Shown here: in pieces, positions 1 through 6,555 of the stretch
How positions within the stretch are numbered: the first letter of the stretch is position 1
Layout of the letters: the number at the start of each line of letters is the position of its first letter
The notes under the pieces: model-generated
What the model was told of the DNA's origin: nothing
Databases searched by the model: none
What the model saw: only the letters and a program-made list of their open reading frames with translations
Assembly: GCA_013330015.1 (NCBI GenBank)
Contig: DUJC01000080.1
Location: forward strand, 5,961 to 18,125
Reading direction: 5' to 3'
Length of the DNA stretch: 12,165 bases
From: Candidatus Poseidoniaceae archaeon
GTDB lineage: Archaea > Thermoplasmatota > Poseidoniia > Poseidoniales > Poseidoniaceae
Program-made: the position numbers and the translations under genes

Positions 1-420
1 GACAACATGTTTTGCAAGTATGGCAGGTAAAAATTCAGTGCCATCACCATAATCACGGCCGTATTGTCCATCGTCACCGTAAGCTGAGAGCGGTTCTGGT
101 GCGCGTATGATTTCATCGTGTATGGTGATGTTCACAATCACCTCTTGACCTAGAGCCTGAGTAAAATACTCTCCAGAATAGTCCTGAAATTCAGATTCGA
201 TTTGTGATTTCGCATCATTGTTCAATTGATTCGATTCAAAATCAACGAGAACCACAAACCACGATTCATTTGTTTGCAAACCAACCAGTGGTGCGGATGT
301 ATCGGTTTGGCTTGATACATCGATTTGGAACAGGTCATTGATCTCGTTTGAGTATATTTGGGAGGCGATGGCAAGAACCAAGCAGAGGACCATTCCAATG
401 GCTTGCCACGTTTTGCCCAT
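1..420 (-). CDS. Exported protein of unknown function, N-terminal part (runs off left edge)
   Basis: The frame is open from an ATG at 420 to the window edge, giving the first 140 residues with no stop. The N-terminus (MGKTWQAIGMVLCLVLAIAS) has a lysine followed by a hydrophobic stretch at about residues 6-20, as in a signal peptide or signal anchor. No lipobox cysteine is seen. The rest is hydrophilic, rich in Asp, Glu, Asn and Ser, with a Gly/Asp/Tyr-rich patch near residues 113-126 (YGDDGQYGRDYGDG). An in-frame TGA five codons upstream fixes the ATG as the first possible ATG start. No clear Shine-Dalgarno site precedes it. It follows the TatC-like gene by 25 bases on the same strand and is probably the next gene in that operon. 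I do not recognise the family. The acidic composition fits an extracellular protein, but that is inference. Confidence 0.7.
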   Translation of the reverse strand, partial: MGKTWQAIGMVLCLVLAIASQIYSNEINDLFQIDVSSQTDTSAPLVGLQTNESWFVVLVDFESNQLNNDAKSQIESEFQDYSGEYFTQALGQEVIVNITIHDEIIRAPEPLSAYGDDGQYGRDYGDGTEFLPAILAKHVV

Positions 421-445
421 GCCCGACTGACTTCATCGGTTCGTT

Positions 446-1552
446 TCAAGTGTTGGGTGTCTTGTTGGGATTAAGGATAGTGTTTTGTATGCTCAGGATA
501 CTTTCATCATCGCTTCTTTGGAGGAACCACAAGGCACACTTGGCAGATTTCATTGCTAAAATGAATGACGGCGGAAATTCAGATTCTTCGCAACCGAACA
601 GAACGATATCGGTTATCCGATAATGAATAATGGTATCAACAAGTCGTTCCCGTTCTTCCATGCTTGTTGAGAGCGACTTAAAACGCATCAGTGCTGTGTG
701 TTCAGGGATATTGAGGTGTGGTAATTCATCGCCGCTACTTGTATTTCCGACATAGAGTATGATGCGCCTTCGACCCTCATGGTCAAACATTGGCTCCAGA
801 GACAAGGCCTGACCTGATAACCGGACGCTTCTTCGAATGGAATGTTCCAAAATAACTAGCATACCACTTAACATGAGGATGTTGGTTCCATTCCAGCGGC
901 CTGGAAGAGATAGAAGTAAAACAACACCACCAATTCCAAGAATTCGTGATCTCCACCAATCTTGATTGTTCTTTGTGATGAGGCCTAATGATCCCGCAGT
1001 TATTGTTGCAAATGCGAGAACATATGTCATCAATAAAGACCAAAATATAGCAAGGACAAATTTAAACAACGCAACTGCATCATAACGTTCCGTTAACCCG
1101 ATGTTCTGATGTATCCCATTTCCAAGTGAATACAGCATCGGGATAAGAGAATAAAACAGAACGAAAAGTGTGAGATATCCCAGAAATGAGGAACGAATCA
1201 TCCAATTTTTTAGCATCTTGCCTTCATTTTTTGTTAAACCCGGTTGTGCAAAGTTATACATTGAACGAAGCCCAAATGGGAGTACGATAAGAATTGACAA
1301 AAATACTGCACTAAGCCATCGCACTACGCTCCAAGATGCTGGTTCGTAGAGCGCAAGGCATGATGTATCATTGCACGGATTGAGATGAATCATTAGGACT
1401 TTCAAAATACCATCAATCTTGAACATAAAACCAAATGTGAGGATAGCGATGAAAACAAATCCAGTTGTTGCTTTTTGTGTTAAGGTATCAAAATGAACCT
1501 GAATTGGAAGAGATGAATCTCGCTCAAGTTGCAATCCGTTGCCAATCCTCAA
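446..1552 (-). CDS. tatC: Divergent TatC-like twin-arginine translocase subunit with cytosolic C-terminal extension
   Basis: The protein has 368 residues. The first 240 or so have six hydrophobic segments (about 31-50, 75-95, 120-145, 160-192, 205-217, 222-238), matching TatC topology. The best landmark is F101-x2-P104-G-L106-x3-E110 followed by a hydrophobic helix, which aligns with the FxxPALYxxE stretch of E. coli TatC that contains F94 and E103. The opening HFDTL resembles the family's HLxEL, but Thr replaces the usual Glu. The helix-4 Glu of E. coli (E170) also seems absent. TatC forms the signal-binding core of the Tat translocase, which exports folded proteins with twin-arginine signals. 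Residues 241-368 form a hydrophilic extension beyond the usual length of about 250. The start is a TTG at 1552, preceded by GAGGGAG, three codons after the upstream stop and in the same frame. No tatA is visible here. The assignment rests on pattern matching by eye; another polytopic family is possible. Confidence 0.66.
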   Translation of the reverse strand: MRIGNGLQLERDSSLPIQVHFDTLTQKATTGFVFIAILTFGFMFKIDGILKVLMIHLNPCNDTSCLALYEPASWSVVRWLSAVFLSILIVLPFGLRSMYNFAQPGLTKNEGKMLKNWMIRSSFLGYLTLFVLFYSLIPMLYSLGNGIHQNIGLTERYDAVALFKFVLAIFWSLLMTYVLAFATITAGSLGLITKNNQDWWRSRILGIGGVVLLLSLPGRWNGTNILMLSGMLVILEHSIRRSVRLSGQALSLEPMFDHEGRRRIILYVGNTSSGDELPHLNIPEHTALMRFKSLSTSMEERERLVDTIIHYRITDIVLFGCEESEFPPSFILAMKSAKCALWFLQRSDDESILSIQNTILNPNKTPNT

Positions 1553-1561
1553 AGGACTCCC

Positions 1562-2527
1562 TCACACCAAATCGTGGTGCTCAGGATCTGCACGTGCTTG
1601 TACGATGGTTCGATAAACACCAAACATACCCCAAAGTGTAAGCATTCCGAGAACAAGGACATAACCCCAAGGTTGACCATCGTCGACGGCCCATCCAAAG
1701 GCAAGAAGTACACCGAGCGATAAGGCACCCCGTCGAATACCTTGAGGGACTGCGAGTCGCATATCCAAATGCTTCGGGCCTCCACCAAATCGACGTTCGT
1801 AGAACTCGCCTTGAACAACAGCACCGATGAGTATAATTGACAGTGTTGTCCAGTAGAAGAGGTTACCATTCGAAAAGAAGTTGTCAGCAATTTCTGCTTG
1901 TCGCTTTGCTTCAAGTGCTTCAGGGTCTTCTTCGGCAACAAAGAGTGATTCAAAGTCACCAACACTGATGGTCCGTAATGCGAGATTCTCTTCATCATCG
2001 TTGGTCATCGTTTCTGGTGAAGAGATGAAGAACGACAAAAGGTTCCAGTTGTCACCCTCATTTGCTCCGTTCAAACCATCGACTGCGTTACCAGCGAGTG
2101 AAAATGATACATCCCCGACATCTGTTGATGGTGCAGTCCAAGTGACAACCCAATCATTGCTTGGAGCCGTTTGTGATACTGCTCCTGGTTCAGAGCCATC
2201 TGTGTCGGTAACAATTTGTGTGCCTTCTCCAGCAGTGAACGTTCCTAGTCCGTAGTCACTGAGCAAGAAACCTCCGTTGTCATACGATGCATGTTGCAGG
2301 TTGATGGTGAATTCATACGATTCTCCAAGAGAGTATGCACGTGGGACGCCTGAAATTGATACGACGACATCGTTGGATGGAACACCATCACCATGACATG
2401 TGCATCCAGTTTCGACGGTCAATCCACCGTTGATTGGATTGATCCATGGAGGGCCGTTTGGGTTGGCGACGACCGGTGCAAGCAGGCAAATTGAAAGCAA
2501 CAAAATGAGAAGTGCCCTCGACCTCAT
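1562..2527 (-). CDS. Secreted, membrane-anchored choice-of-anchor-V-like domain protein with CxCH motif
   Basis: The protein has 321 residues. It begins with a clear signal peptide (MRSRALLILLLSICLLAPVVA, read from the ATG). A short segment with C42-T-C44-H45-G follows, then a beta-rich domain at about 52-170. That domain has GGFLLS at 85-90, a TWTAP-like strand at 129-133, and GNAVDGLNGANEGDN at 146-160. This order (Cys/His motif near the N-terminus, GGF, WTAP, aGNaxxG..GD) is that of choice-of-anchor V domains in surface proteins. An acidic linker (175-210) leads to three hydrophobic segments near 222-240, 267-281 and 287-305, so the domain should sit outside the cell, held by the C-terminus. 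The ATG is preceded by AGAGAGGA. It lies 62 bases after pntB and 9 bases before the TatC-like gene. The biochemical role is unknown. Confidence 0.75.
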   Translation of the reverse strand: MRSRALLILLLSICLLAPVVANPNGPPWINPINGGLTVETGCTCHGDGVPSNDVVVSISGVPRAYSLGESYEFTINLQHASYDNGGFLLSDYGLGTFTAGEGTQIVTDTDGSEPGAVSQTAPSNDWVVTWTAPSTDVGDVSFSLAGNAVDGLNGANEGDNWNLLSFFISSPETMTNDDEENLALRTISVGDFESLFVAEEDPEALEAKRQAEIADNFFSNGNLFYWTTLSIILIGAVVQGEFYERRFGGGPKHLDMRLAVPQGIRRGALSLGVLLAFGWAVDDGQPWGYVLVLGMLTLWGMFGVYRTIVQARADPEHHDLV

Positions 2528-2531
2528 GATA

Positions 2532-2539
2532 TCCTCTCT
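2532..2539 (-). promoter_or_regulatory. Shine-Dalgarno site of the anchored secreted protein gene
   Basis: AGAGAGGA reads on the minus strand, ending four bases before the ATG at 2527. It is a partial match to the archaeal SD consensus with rather short spacing. It supports the ATG at 2527 as the start. No clear TATA-like box was seen in the 62 bases after pntB, so read-through from the pnt genes is likely. Confidence 0.5.
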
Positions 2540-2589
2540 GATTTGGCCACTTCAATTCATCCTTTCAACGTTCCTTCAGGACCATGGAA

Positions 2590-4011
2590 TCAAGACTCTT
2601 TGATGGCGTTGTTGAGTCCGGTCATCATGGCTTTACCGTCGCCAAACAGCATCATGGTTTTGTCCATGTAGAACAGGTCGTTGTCGACACCTGCATAACC
2701 GACAGAGAGCGACCTCTTGACGATAACAACAGTTCGAGCGGCATCTGCATCGATGATTGGCATCCCAGCGAGAGGGCCTTCTCCACTGCGTGCAGCAGGG
2801 TTGGTCGTATCGTTTGCACCGATGACGAGAGCAACGTCGCAATCAGGGAATTCGGGGTTGATTTCATCCATTTCGATGAGCTGTTCGTACGGTACATTTG
2901 CTTCTGCTAAGAGCACATTCATGTGACCAGGCATTCGACCGGCTACAGGGTGAATGGCGTACTTGACTTCTGTGTCGTACTTTTCAGCGATGAGGTCAGC
3001 AAATTCCTTAACCTGGTGTTGGCATTGTGACACAGCCATTCCGTAACCTGGGACAATGATGACCTTCTGTGCTCCGTCAAGCATCATAGCAACTTCGTCA
3101 GGGTCAGATCCGACCTTTGTACGTGTCAGGGATTCCTTTTCACCGCTACCACCAAAGGACTTGAACAGAACATCAGGAAGGGTTCGGTTCATCGCCTTGC
3201 ACATGATAAATGTGAGAATGAGCCCAGATGCGCCGACCAATGAACCTGCTACGATGAGGACAGAATTTCCGATGATGAATCCTGTAAAGGCAGCTGCAAT
3301 TCCAGAGAGTGAGTTGAGGAGGGATACAACAACAGGCATATCCGCTCCCCCGATTGGGAGGACGAGGACAATGCCAAGCAGGGCTGAAATGCCAATGATT
3401 CCCCAGAGGTAATTCTCATCGGTTGGTGCATCGATGCTGAGATAGATGAGAACAGCAACACCAACGACCATCAATACTTTCACTGGGTTGAGCCAAACAG
3501 GACCCCATGTCGGCGTTTTAATCCACTTTCCAAAGATACTCACACCTCCCTTTAGTTTGAACATAGCAAGAAGAGAACCGGTGAGTGTCATCCATCCGAC
3601 GAGAGCTGACAAACCAGCAGCCACCATGATGACGGTAATCTCAAGTTGGTTGGTTGGCACGTTGGAAGGATCTTCCATGTATCTCCATACTTCAGAAAGA
3701 GCAACGAGTGCAGATGCAGCTCCACCAAATCCGTTGAAGAGAGCGACGAGTTCTGGCATACCGGTCATTTCGACACGTATGGCCATCCACAGTCCAATGA
3801 GCGAACCGATGACAAGTCCTGCACCGATGAGTACCCACTCAATTCCATCGCCAAGACCCATTTGAAGGATGGTCGTTACAACAGCAACAAGCATACCCAG
3901 AGCACCGAGTTGATTTCCAAATGGTGCGGTTCTCGGATGTCCAAGTTTCTTGAGACCGAAGATGAATAAGGCCGCAGACAAGAGATAGCCGAGTGATATC
4001 CAATCTTCCAT
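2590..4011 (-). CDS. pntB: Proton-translocating NAD(P)+ transhydrogenase, beta subunit
   Basis: The protein has 473 residues, close to the 462 of E. coli PntB. The N-terminal 270 residues are hydrophobic with about eight or nine helices (domain II, the proton path), including MTGMPELVALFNGFGG at 82-97. The C-terminal domain III binds NADP(H): the motif GYGMAV at 322-327, the GRMPGHMNVLLAEANVPY stretch near 358-375, GANDTTNPAA near 398-407 and KRS at 432-434, which contacts the 2'-phosphate. With PntAA and PntAB it couples proton entry to hydride transfer from NADH to NADP+ at the membrane. I chose ATG 4011 over the in-frame GTG at 4020 because the GTG lies inside a perfect AGGAGGTG SD that is correctly spaced for the ATG. 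The pntAB stop ends one base before this start. Confidence 0.96.
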   Translation of the reverse strand: MEDWISLGYLLSAALFIFGLKKLGHPRTAPFGNQLGALGMLVAVVTTILQMGLGDGIEWVLIGAGLVIGSLIGLWMAIRVEMTGMPELVALFNGFGGAASALVALSEVWRYMEDPSNVPTNQLEITVIMVAAGLSALVGWMTLTGSLLAMFKLKGGVSIFGKWIKTPTWGPVWLNPVKVLMVVGVAVLIYLSIDAPTDENYLWGIIGISALLGIVLVLPIGGADMPVVVSLLNSLSGIAAAFTGFIIGNSVLIVAGSLVGASGLILTFIMCKAMNRTLPDVLFKSFGGSGEKESLTRTKVGSDPDEVAMMLDGAQKVIIVPGYGMAVSQCQHQVKEFADLIAEKYDTEVKYAIHPVAGRMPGHMNVLLAEANVPYEQLIEMDEINPEFPDCDVALVIGANDTTNPAARSGEGPLAGMPIIDADAARTVVIVKRSLSVGYAGVDNDLFYMDKTMMLFGDGKAMMTGLNNAIKES

Positions 4012-4012
4012 C

Positions 4013-4324
4013 TCAGGCACCTCCTCGCTTCTTACCAGCGATCATGTTGAGCATACGATTCGTCACAGCAAATCCTCCAACAACGTTGATCATGGCAAGA
4101 ACAACTGCAACAAATGCAAGGATGCCTGAAACAGCAGTAGCGCCACCATCGTACGCTACATTTGCACCGATGAGAGCCCCGATGATCGAGATACCTGAAA
4201 TGGCGTTTGCGCCACTCATCAACGGAGTGTGAAGTGTTGCAGGAACTTTTGTGATGAGTTCAAATCCAAGGAAAATAGCGAGTACGAACAGTGTAATGTT
4301 TCCAATCAAAAATTCCGGGGTCAT
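4013..4324 (-). CDS. pntAB: Proton-translocating NAD(P)+ transhydrogenase, alpha subunit membrane domain
   Basis: This 103-residue membrane protein is the separate alpha-2 subunit found in three-subunit PNT enzymes; in E. coli it is fused to the NAD-binding part. It has three hydrophobic segments (about 8-24, 45-58, 65-90) and the hallmark motif VPATLHTPLMSGANAISG at residues 27-44. H32 in that motif is at the place proposed for the proton-conducting histidine in enzymes that lack the E. coli beta-His91. The C-terminus (GKKRGGA) is basic. The ATG overlaps the pntAA stop by four bases (ATGA), and GGGAGGTG lies seven bases upstream, so translation is coupled. It forms the membrane domain with the N-terminal helices of PntB. 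Confidence 0.95.
   Translation of the reverse strand: MTPEFLIGNITLFVLAIFLGFELITKVPATLHTPLMSGANAISGISIIGALIGANVAYDGGATAVSGILAFVAVVLAMINVVGGFAVTNRMLNMIAGKKRGGA
4018..4025 (-). promoter_or_regulatory. Shine-Dalgarno site of pntB
   Basis: AGGAGGTG on the minus strand is a perfect complement to the archaeal 16S 3' end (CACCUCCU). It lies six bases before the ATG at 4011. It decides the pntB start: the in-frame GTG at 4020 is the last three bases of this very site. It is encoded by the last codons of pntAB (Arg-Gly-Gly-Ala). Confidence 0.85.
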
Positions 4325-5484
4325 TCGAGGGCACCTCCCAATCGGGTCTGCTTTGGATGCATTTCTCCGTTCTGACAGATGAGAACGCCTCCCATACCGT
4401 TGACATAGAAGTCGCTGCCTTCAGGAGCACCGACCAGAATATCGTCTTCTTCGGAGATGACGATGGTTCCGTCATCGACGAGTGAAGTAATGAACGTTGT
4501 GAGGTTGTTTGAATACAGCATGCTTGCAGTTGTGGCGATTGTACCTGGTAGGTTTGAGGTTCCAACGACTATAACTCCATTCTCAGTCGTGATGACTTCA
4601 CCTGCAACTGTATCTTCGCAGTTTCCGCCCACATCAGCATTCATATCGACAACAACTGCTCCAGATTTGAATTCCTTTACTGCACTCGACGGAACAGTAA
4701 TTGGTGCCGGACGGCCAAAGATTCGTGCCGTCGTGACAATAATATCTGCATCCGATGCAACTCCACATACTGTGTCGTTGACCTTTTGGATAAACTCAGG
4801 AGTAAGCGGCTTTGCATAACCAGCTTCATCCTCAAAATCGTCCATGCCATCAACTTCGATGAATCGACCACCAACAGATTCGATTTGTTCTGCTGCTGAT
4901 TTCCGTACGTCGGATGCATAAACGACAGCACCCAGTCGCTTTGCTGTGGCAATGGCTTGCAAACCAGCAACACCGGAACCCATTATCACTACTTTTGCTG
5001 GACGTACTGTTCCTGCTGAGGTTGTCATCATAGGAATGCCCTTTGGAACATGGGCTGCACCGAGTAAAACCGCCTTGTACCCTGCAAGGTTGTCTTGACT
5101 TGAGTTCACATCCATTGATTGTGCTCTGCTCAGACGTCGTGGAATCATGTCCATTGAAAGGAGTGTTATGTTGGAAGCAAGACAGTCTTTCACGTATTGT
5201 GGATTGCGGAATGGATCCGATACACAAGCGAGATTTGTGCCTTCTTTCATTCCTTCAACGCCTGGGAAACGAATGGTAATGATGTTTTCACAAGCGAGAG
5301 CATCGTTGCGTGTACCAACGGTGGCACCCGCTGCTTCGTAATCTGCATCGTGATAGTTCGCTGCAGTCCCTGCACCGGCTTCAATCACTACTTCAAAACC
5401 CGCTTTTTGGAGCTTCTTGAGACTTGTTGGAACGATTGCGACACGTGTCTCTCCTTCTGGTTCTTTGAGCACTCCTAACTTCAT
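4321..5484 (-). CDS. pntAA: Proton-translocating NAD(P)+ transhydrogenase, alpha subunit NAD(H)-binding domain
   Basis: The protein has 387 residues, the usual size of the soluble alpha-1 subunit (domain I). It opens with MKLGVLKEPEGETRVAIVP, the standard start of this family and of alanine dehydrogenase. The PNT-specific loop IPRRLSRAQSMDVNSSQ lies at 114-130 with the R120, D125 and Q130 positions that organise the nicotinamide site. The NAD-binding fold shows GSGVAG at 169-174 and an acidic residue, D192, at the end of the second strand. The domain oxidises NADH in the cytosol and hands hydride to domain III of PntB. An upstream in-frame extension of 33 residues exists but lacks family similarity, so ATG 5484 is chosen. 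No SD precedes it. It is the first gene of the leftward run and is divergent from mdh over a 129-base gap. Confidence 0.95.
   Translation of the reverse strand: MKLGVLKEPEGETRVAIVPTSLKKLQKAGFEVVIEAGAGTAANYHDADYEAAGATVGTRNDALACENIITIRFPGVEGMKEGTNLACVSDPFRNPQYVKDCLASNITLLSMDMIPRRLSRAQSMDVNSSQDNLAGYKAVLLGAAHVPKGIPMMTTSAGTVRPAKVVIMGSGVAGLQAIATAKRLGAVVYASDVRKSAAEQIESVGGRFIEVDGMDDFEDEAGYAKPLTPEFIQKVNDTVCGVASDADIIVTTARIFGRPAPITVPSSAVKEFKSGAVVVDMNADVGGNCEDTVAGEVITTENGVIVVGTSNLPGTIATTASMLYSNNLTTFITSLVDDGTIVISEEDDILVGAPEGSDFYVNGMGGVLICQNGEMHPKQTRLGGALE
4332..4339 (-). promoter_or_regulatory. Shine-Dalgarno site of pntAB
   Basis: GGGAGGTG on the minus strand lies seven bases before the ATG at 4324 and within the last codons of pntAA (Gly-Gly-Ala). 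It is a strong match to the archaeal consensus and supports translational coupling of the overlapping genes. Confidence 0.8.
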
Positions 5485-5613
5485 ACGAACACCGTTGTTT
5501 TTTGCGAACCTTAGGGGGTTCTTCAATACCACCCTCGGACTCCATGAAATGGGACACACGCATACCCTCTTGATTAAAAGCATCCGGCTTTGACCAGCAA
5601 CTGGCGAGTTACT
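5485..5613. promoter_or_regulatory. Divergent intergenic region between pntAA and mdh
   Basis: These 129 bases separate two divergent starts and must hold both promoters. An AT-rich patch at 5571-5580 (TGATTAAAAG) is the only good TATA-like box. No SD is seen before either start. An A-run on the minus strand near 5496-5502 lies close to pntAA, but no clear TATA box was found at the expected 25-30 bases upstream of that ATG. Confidence 0.5.
5573..5579 (+). promoter_or_regulatory. Putative TATA box (box A) for mdh
   Basis: ATTAAAA centred at 5576 lies about 38 bases before the mdh ATG. Archaeal transcription usually starts 22-28 bases after the box, which would give a leader of roughly 10-15 bases. 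It is a weak match by sequence; the support is its position and the AT-rich contrast with its surroundings. Confidence 0.4.
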
Positions 5614-6555
5614 ATGTCAAGAGGGAGTCGAAAGATTGCTGTTATCGGAGCAGGGAACGTAGGTGCAACATGTGCATTTGTTCTTGCAAACATGAAGATT
5701 GCAGATGTTATACTATTGGATATTTACGAAGGATTTGCGAAAGGGAAAGCACTCGATATGAGTCAAAATGCGAATGTCTTGAACTACAATGGAACCATCA
5801 CTGGTACGTCAAATTATGAGGATATTGCTGGTGCTGATGTCGTCGTCGTAACGAGTGGTTTCCCACGTCAACCAGGTATGACTCGGGAAGATTTGATTGG
5901 AAAGAATGCAGAGATTGTTGCTCAAGTTGGTGCAGGGATCCGTGACCACGCACCTGATTCAGTTGTCATTGTCGTCACAAACCCACTGGACTTGATGACC
6001 TACCACATGCAGAAAGTGACTGGTTTCCCTGCGAACCGAGTCATCGGACAAGCAGGTGTCCTTGATAGCGCACGAATGGCTCACTTCATTGCGCTCGAAC
6101 TCAATTGTGCTGAAGAAGATGTGAGTCCGATGGTTCTTGGCGGTCATGGTGATACGATGGTTCCGCTCCCACGATACACAACGGTTGGAGGTATTCCAAT
6201 TACGCAACTCATGTCACAGGAACGAATCGATGCTATATCTGCTCGAACTGCAGGCGGTGGTGGAGAGATTGTGAAACTGCTTGAGCGAGGTTCAGCCTTC
6301 TATGCGCCAGGGTCGGCAGCGGCAATTATGGCAGAATCCGTCCTCAACAACCGACGTCGCCTCCTACCTGCTTCATGTCTCATGACAGGACAATACGGTC
6401 TTGATGATGTCTACATTGGTGTGCCATGCATTCTCGGGTCGAACGGTGTTGAGGATATTTTTGAGCTGGAATTGACCGATGACGAACTTAACTCGTTGCA
6501 AACGTCTGGCAACTTCTACAAGTCACAATTGGTTGATATCTTAGGATACAACTGA
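5614..6555 (+). CDS. mdh: Malate dehydrogenase (LDH-like type)
   Basis: The protein has 313 residues, typical for the LDH-like MDH family found in archaea and many bacteria. The NAD-binding motif GAGNVG is at 12-17 and D36 ends the second strand, which favours NAD+ over NADP+. The substrate loop GFPRQPGMTRED (82-93) carries R85 and R91. Arg at the first of these positions indicates malate/oxaloacetate; lactate enzymes have Gln there. N123 (VTNP), R154 (GQAGVLDSAR) and the catalytic pair D151/H178 (GGHGD at 176-180) are present. It interconverts malate and oxaloacetate with NAD(H) in the TCA cycle. ATG 5614 is chosen over an in-frame TTG at 5590 because the family starts just before the KIAVIGAG strand. 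The last 15 bases overlap the convergent acyltransferase gene. Confidence 0.95.
   Translation: MSRGSRKIAVIGAGNVGATCAFVLANMKIADVILLDIYEGFAKGKALDMSQNANVLNYNGTITGTSNYEDIAGADVVVVTSGFPRQPGMTREDLIGKNAEIVAQVGAGIRDHAPDSVVIVVTNPLDLMTYHMQKVTGFPANRVIGQAGVLDSARMAHFIALELNCAEEDVSPMVLGGHGDTMVPLPRYTTVGGIPITQLMSQERIDAISARTAGGGGEIVKLLERGSAFYAPGSAAAIMAESVLNNRRRLLPASCLMTGQYGLDDVYIGVPCILGSNGVEDIFELELTDDELNSLQTSGNFYKSQLVDILGYN

Noticed and set aside
222..449. Minus-strand open frame of 75 codons at the left end
   Set aside because: It is in a different frame from the 1-420 gene, which has a signal peptide and stays open to the edge; the 75-codon product has no sensible composition.
2380..2410. c-type cytochrome haem site in the anchored secreted protein
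   Set aside because: The motif is CxCH with one spacer residue, not CxxCH, and no other haem-ligand pattern is evident.
4013..4020. Eight-base overlap of pntB with pntAB using the GTG start at 4020
   Set aside because: The GTG is part of the perfect AGGAGGTG SD site; the ATG at 4011 is correctly spaced behind it and leaves no overlap.
5485..5583. N-terminal extension of 33 residues on PntAA
   Set aside because: The extension has no similarity to the family, the family start MKLGVLKE lies at 5484, and the longer form would cross the divergent promoter region.
5863..5892. Lactate dehydrogenase instead of malate dehydrogenase
   Set aside because: The substrate loop has Arg (GFPRQPGMTRED), which marks malate/oxaloacetate specificity; lactate enzymes have Gln at that position.
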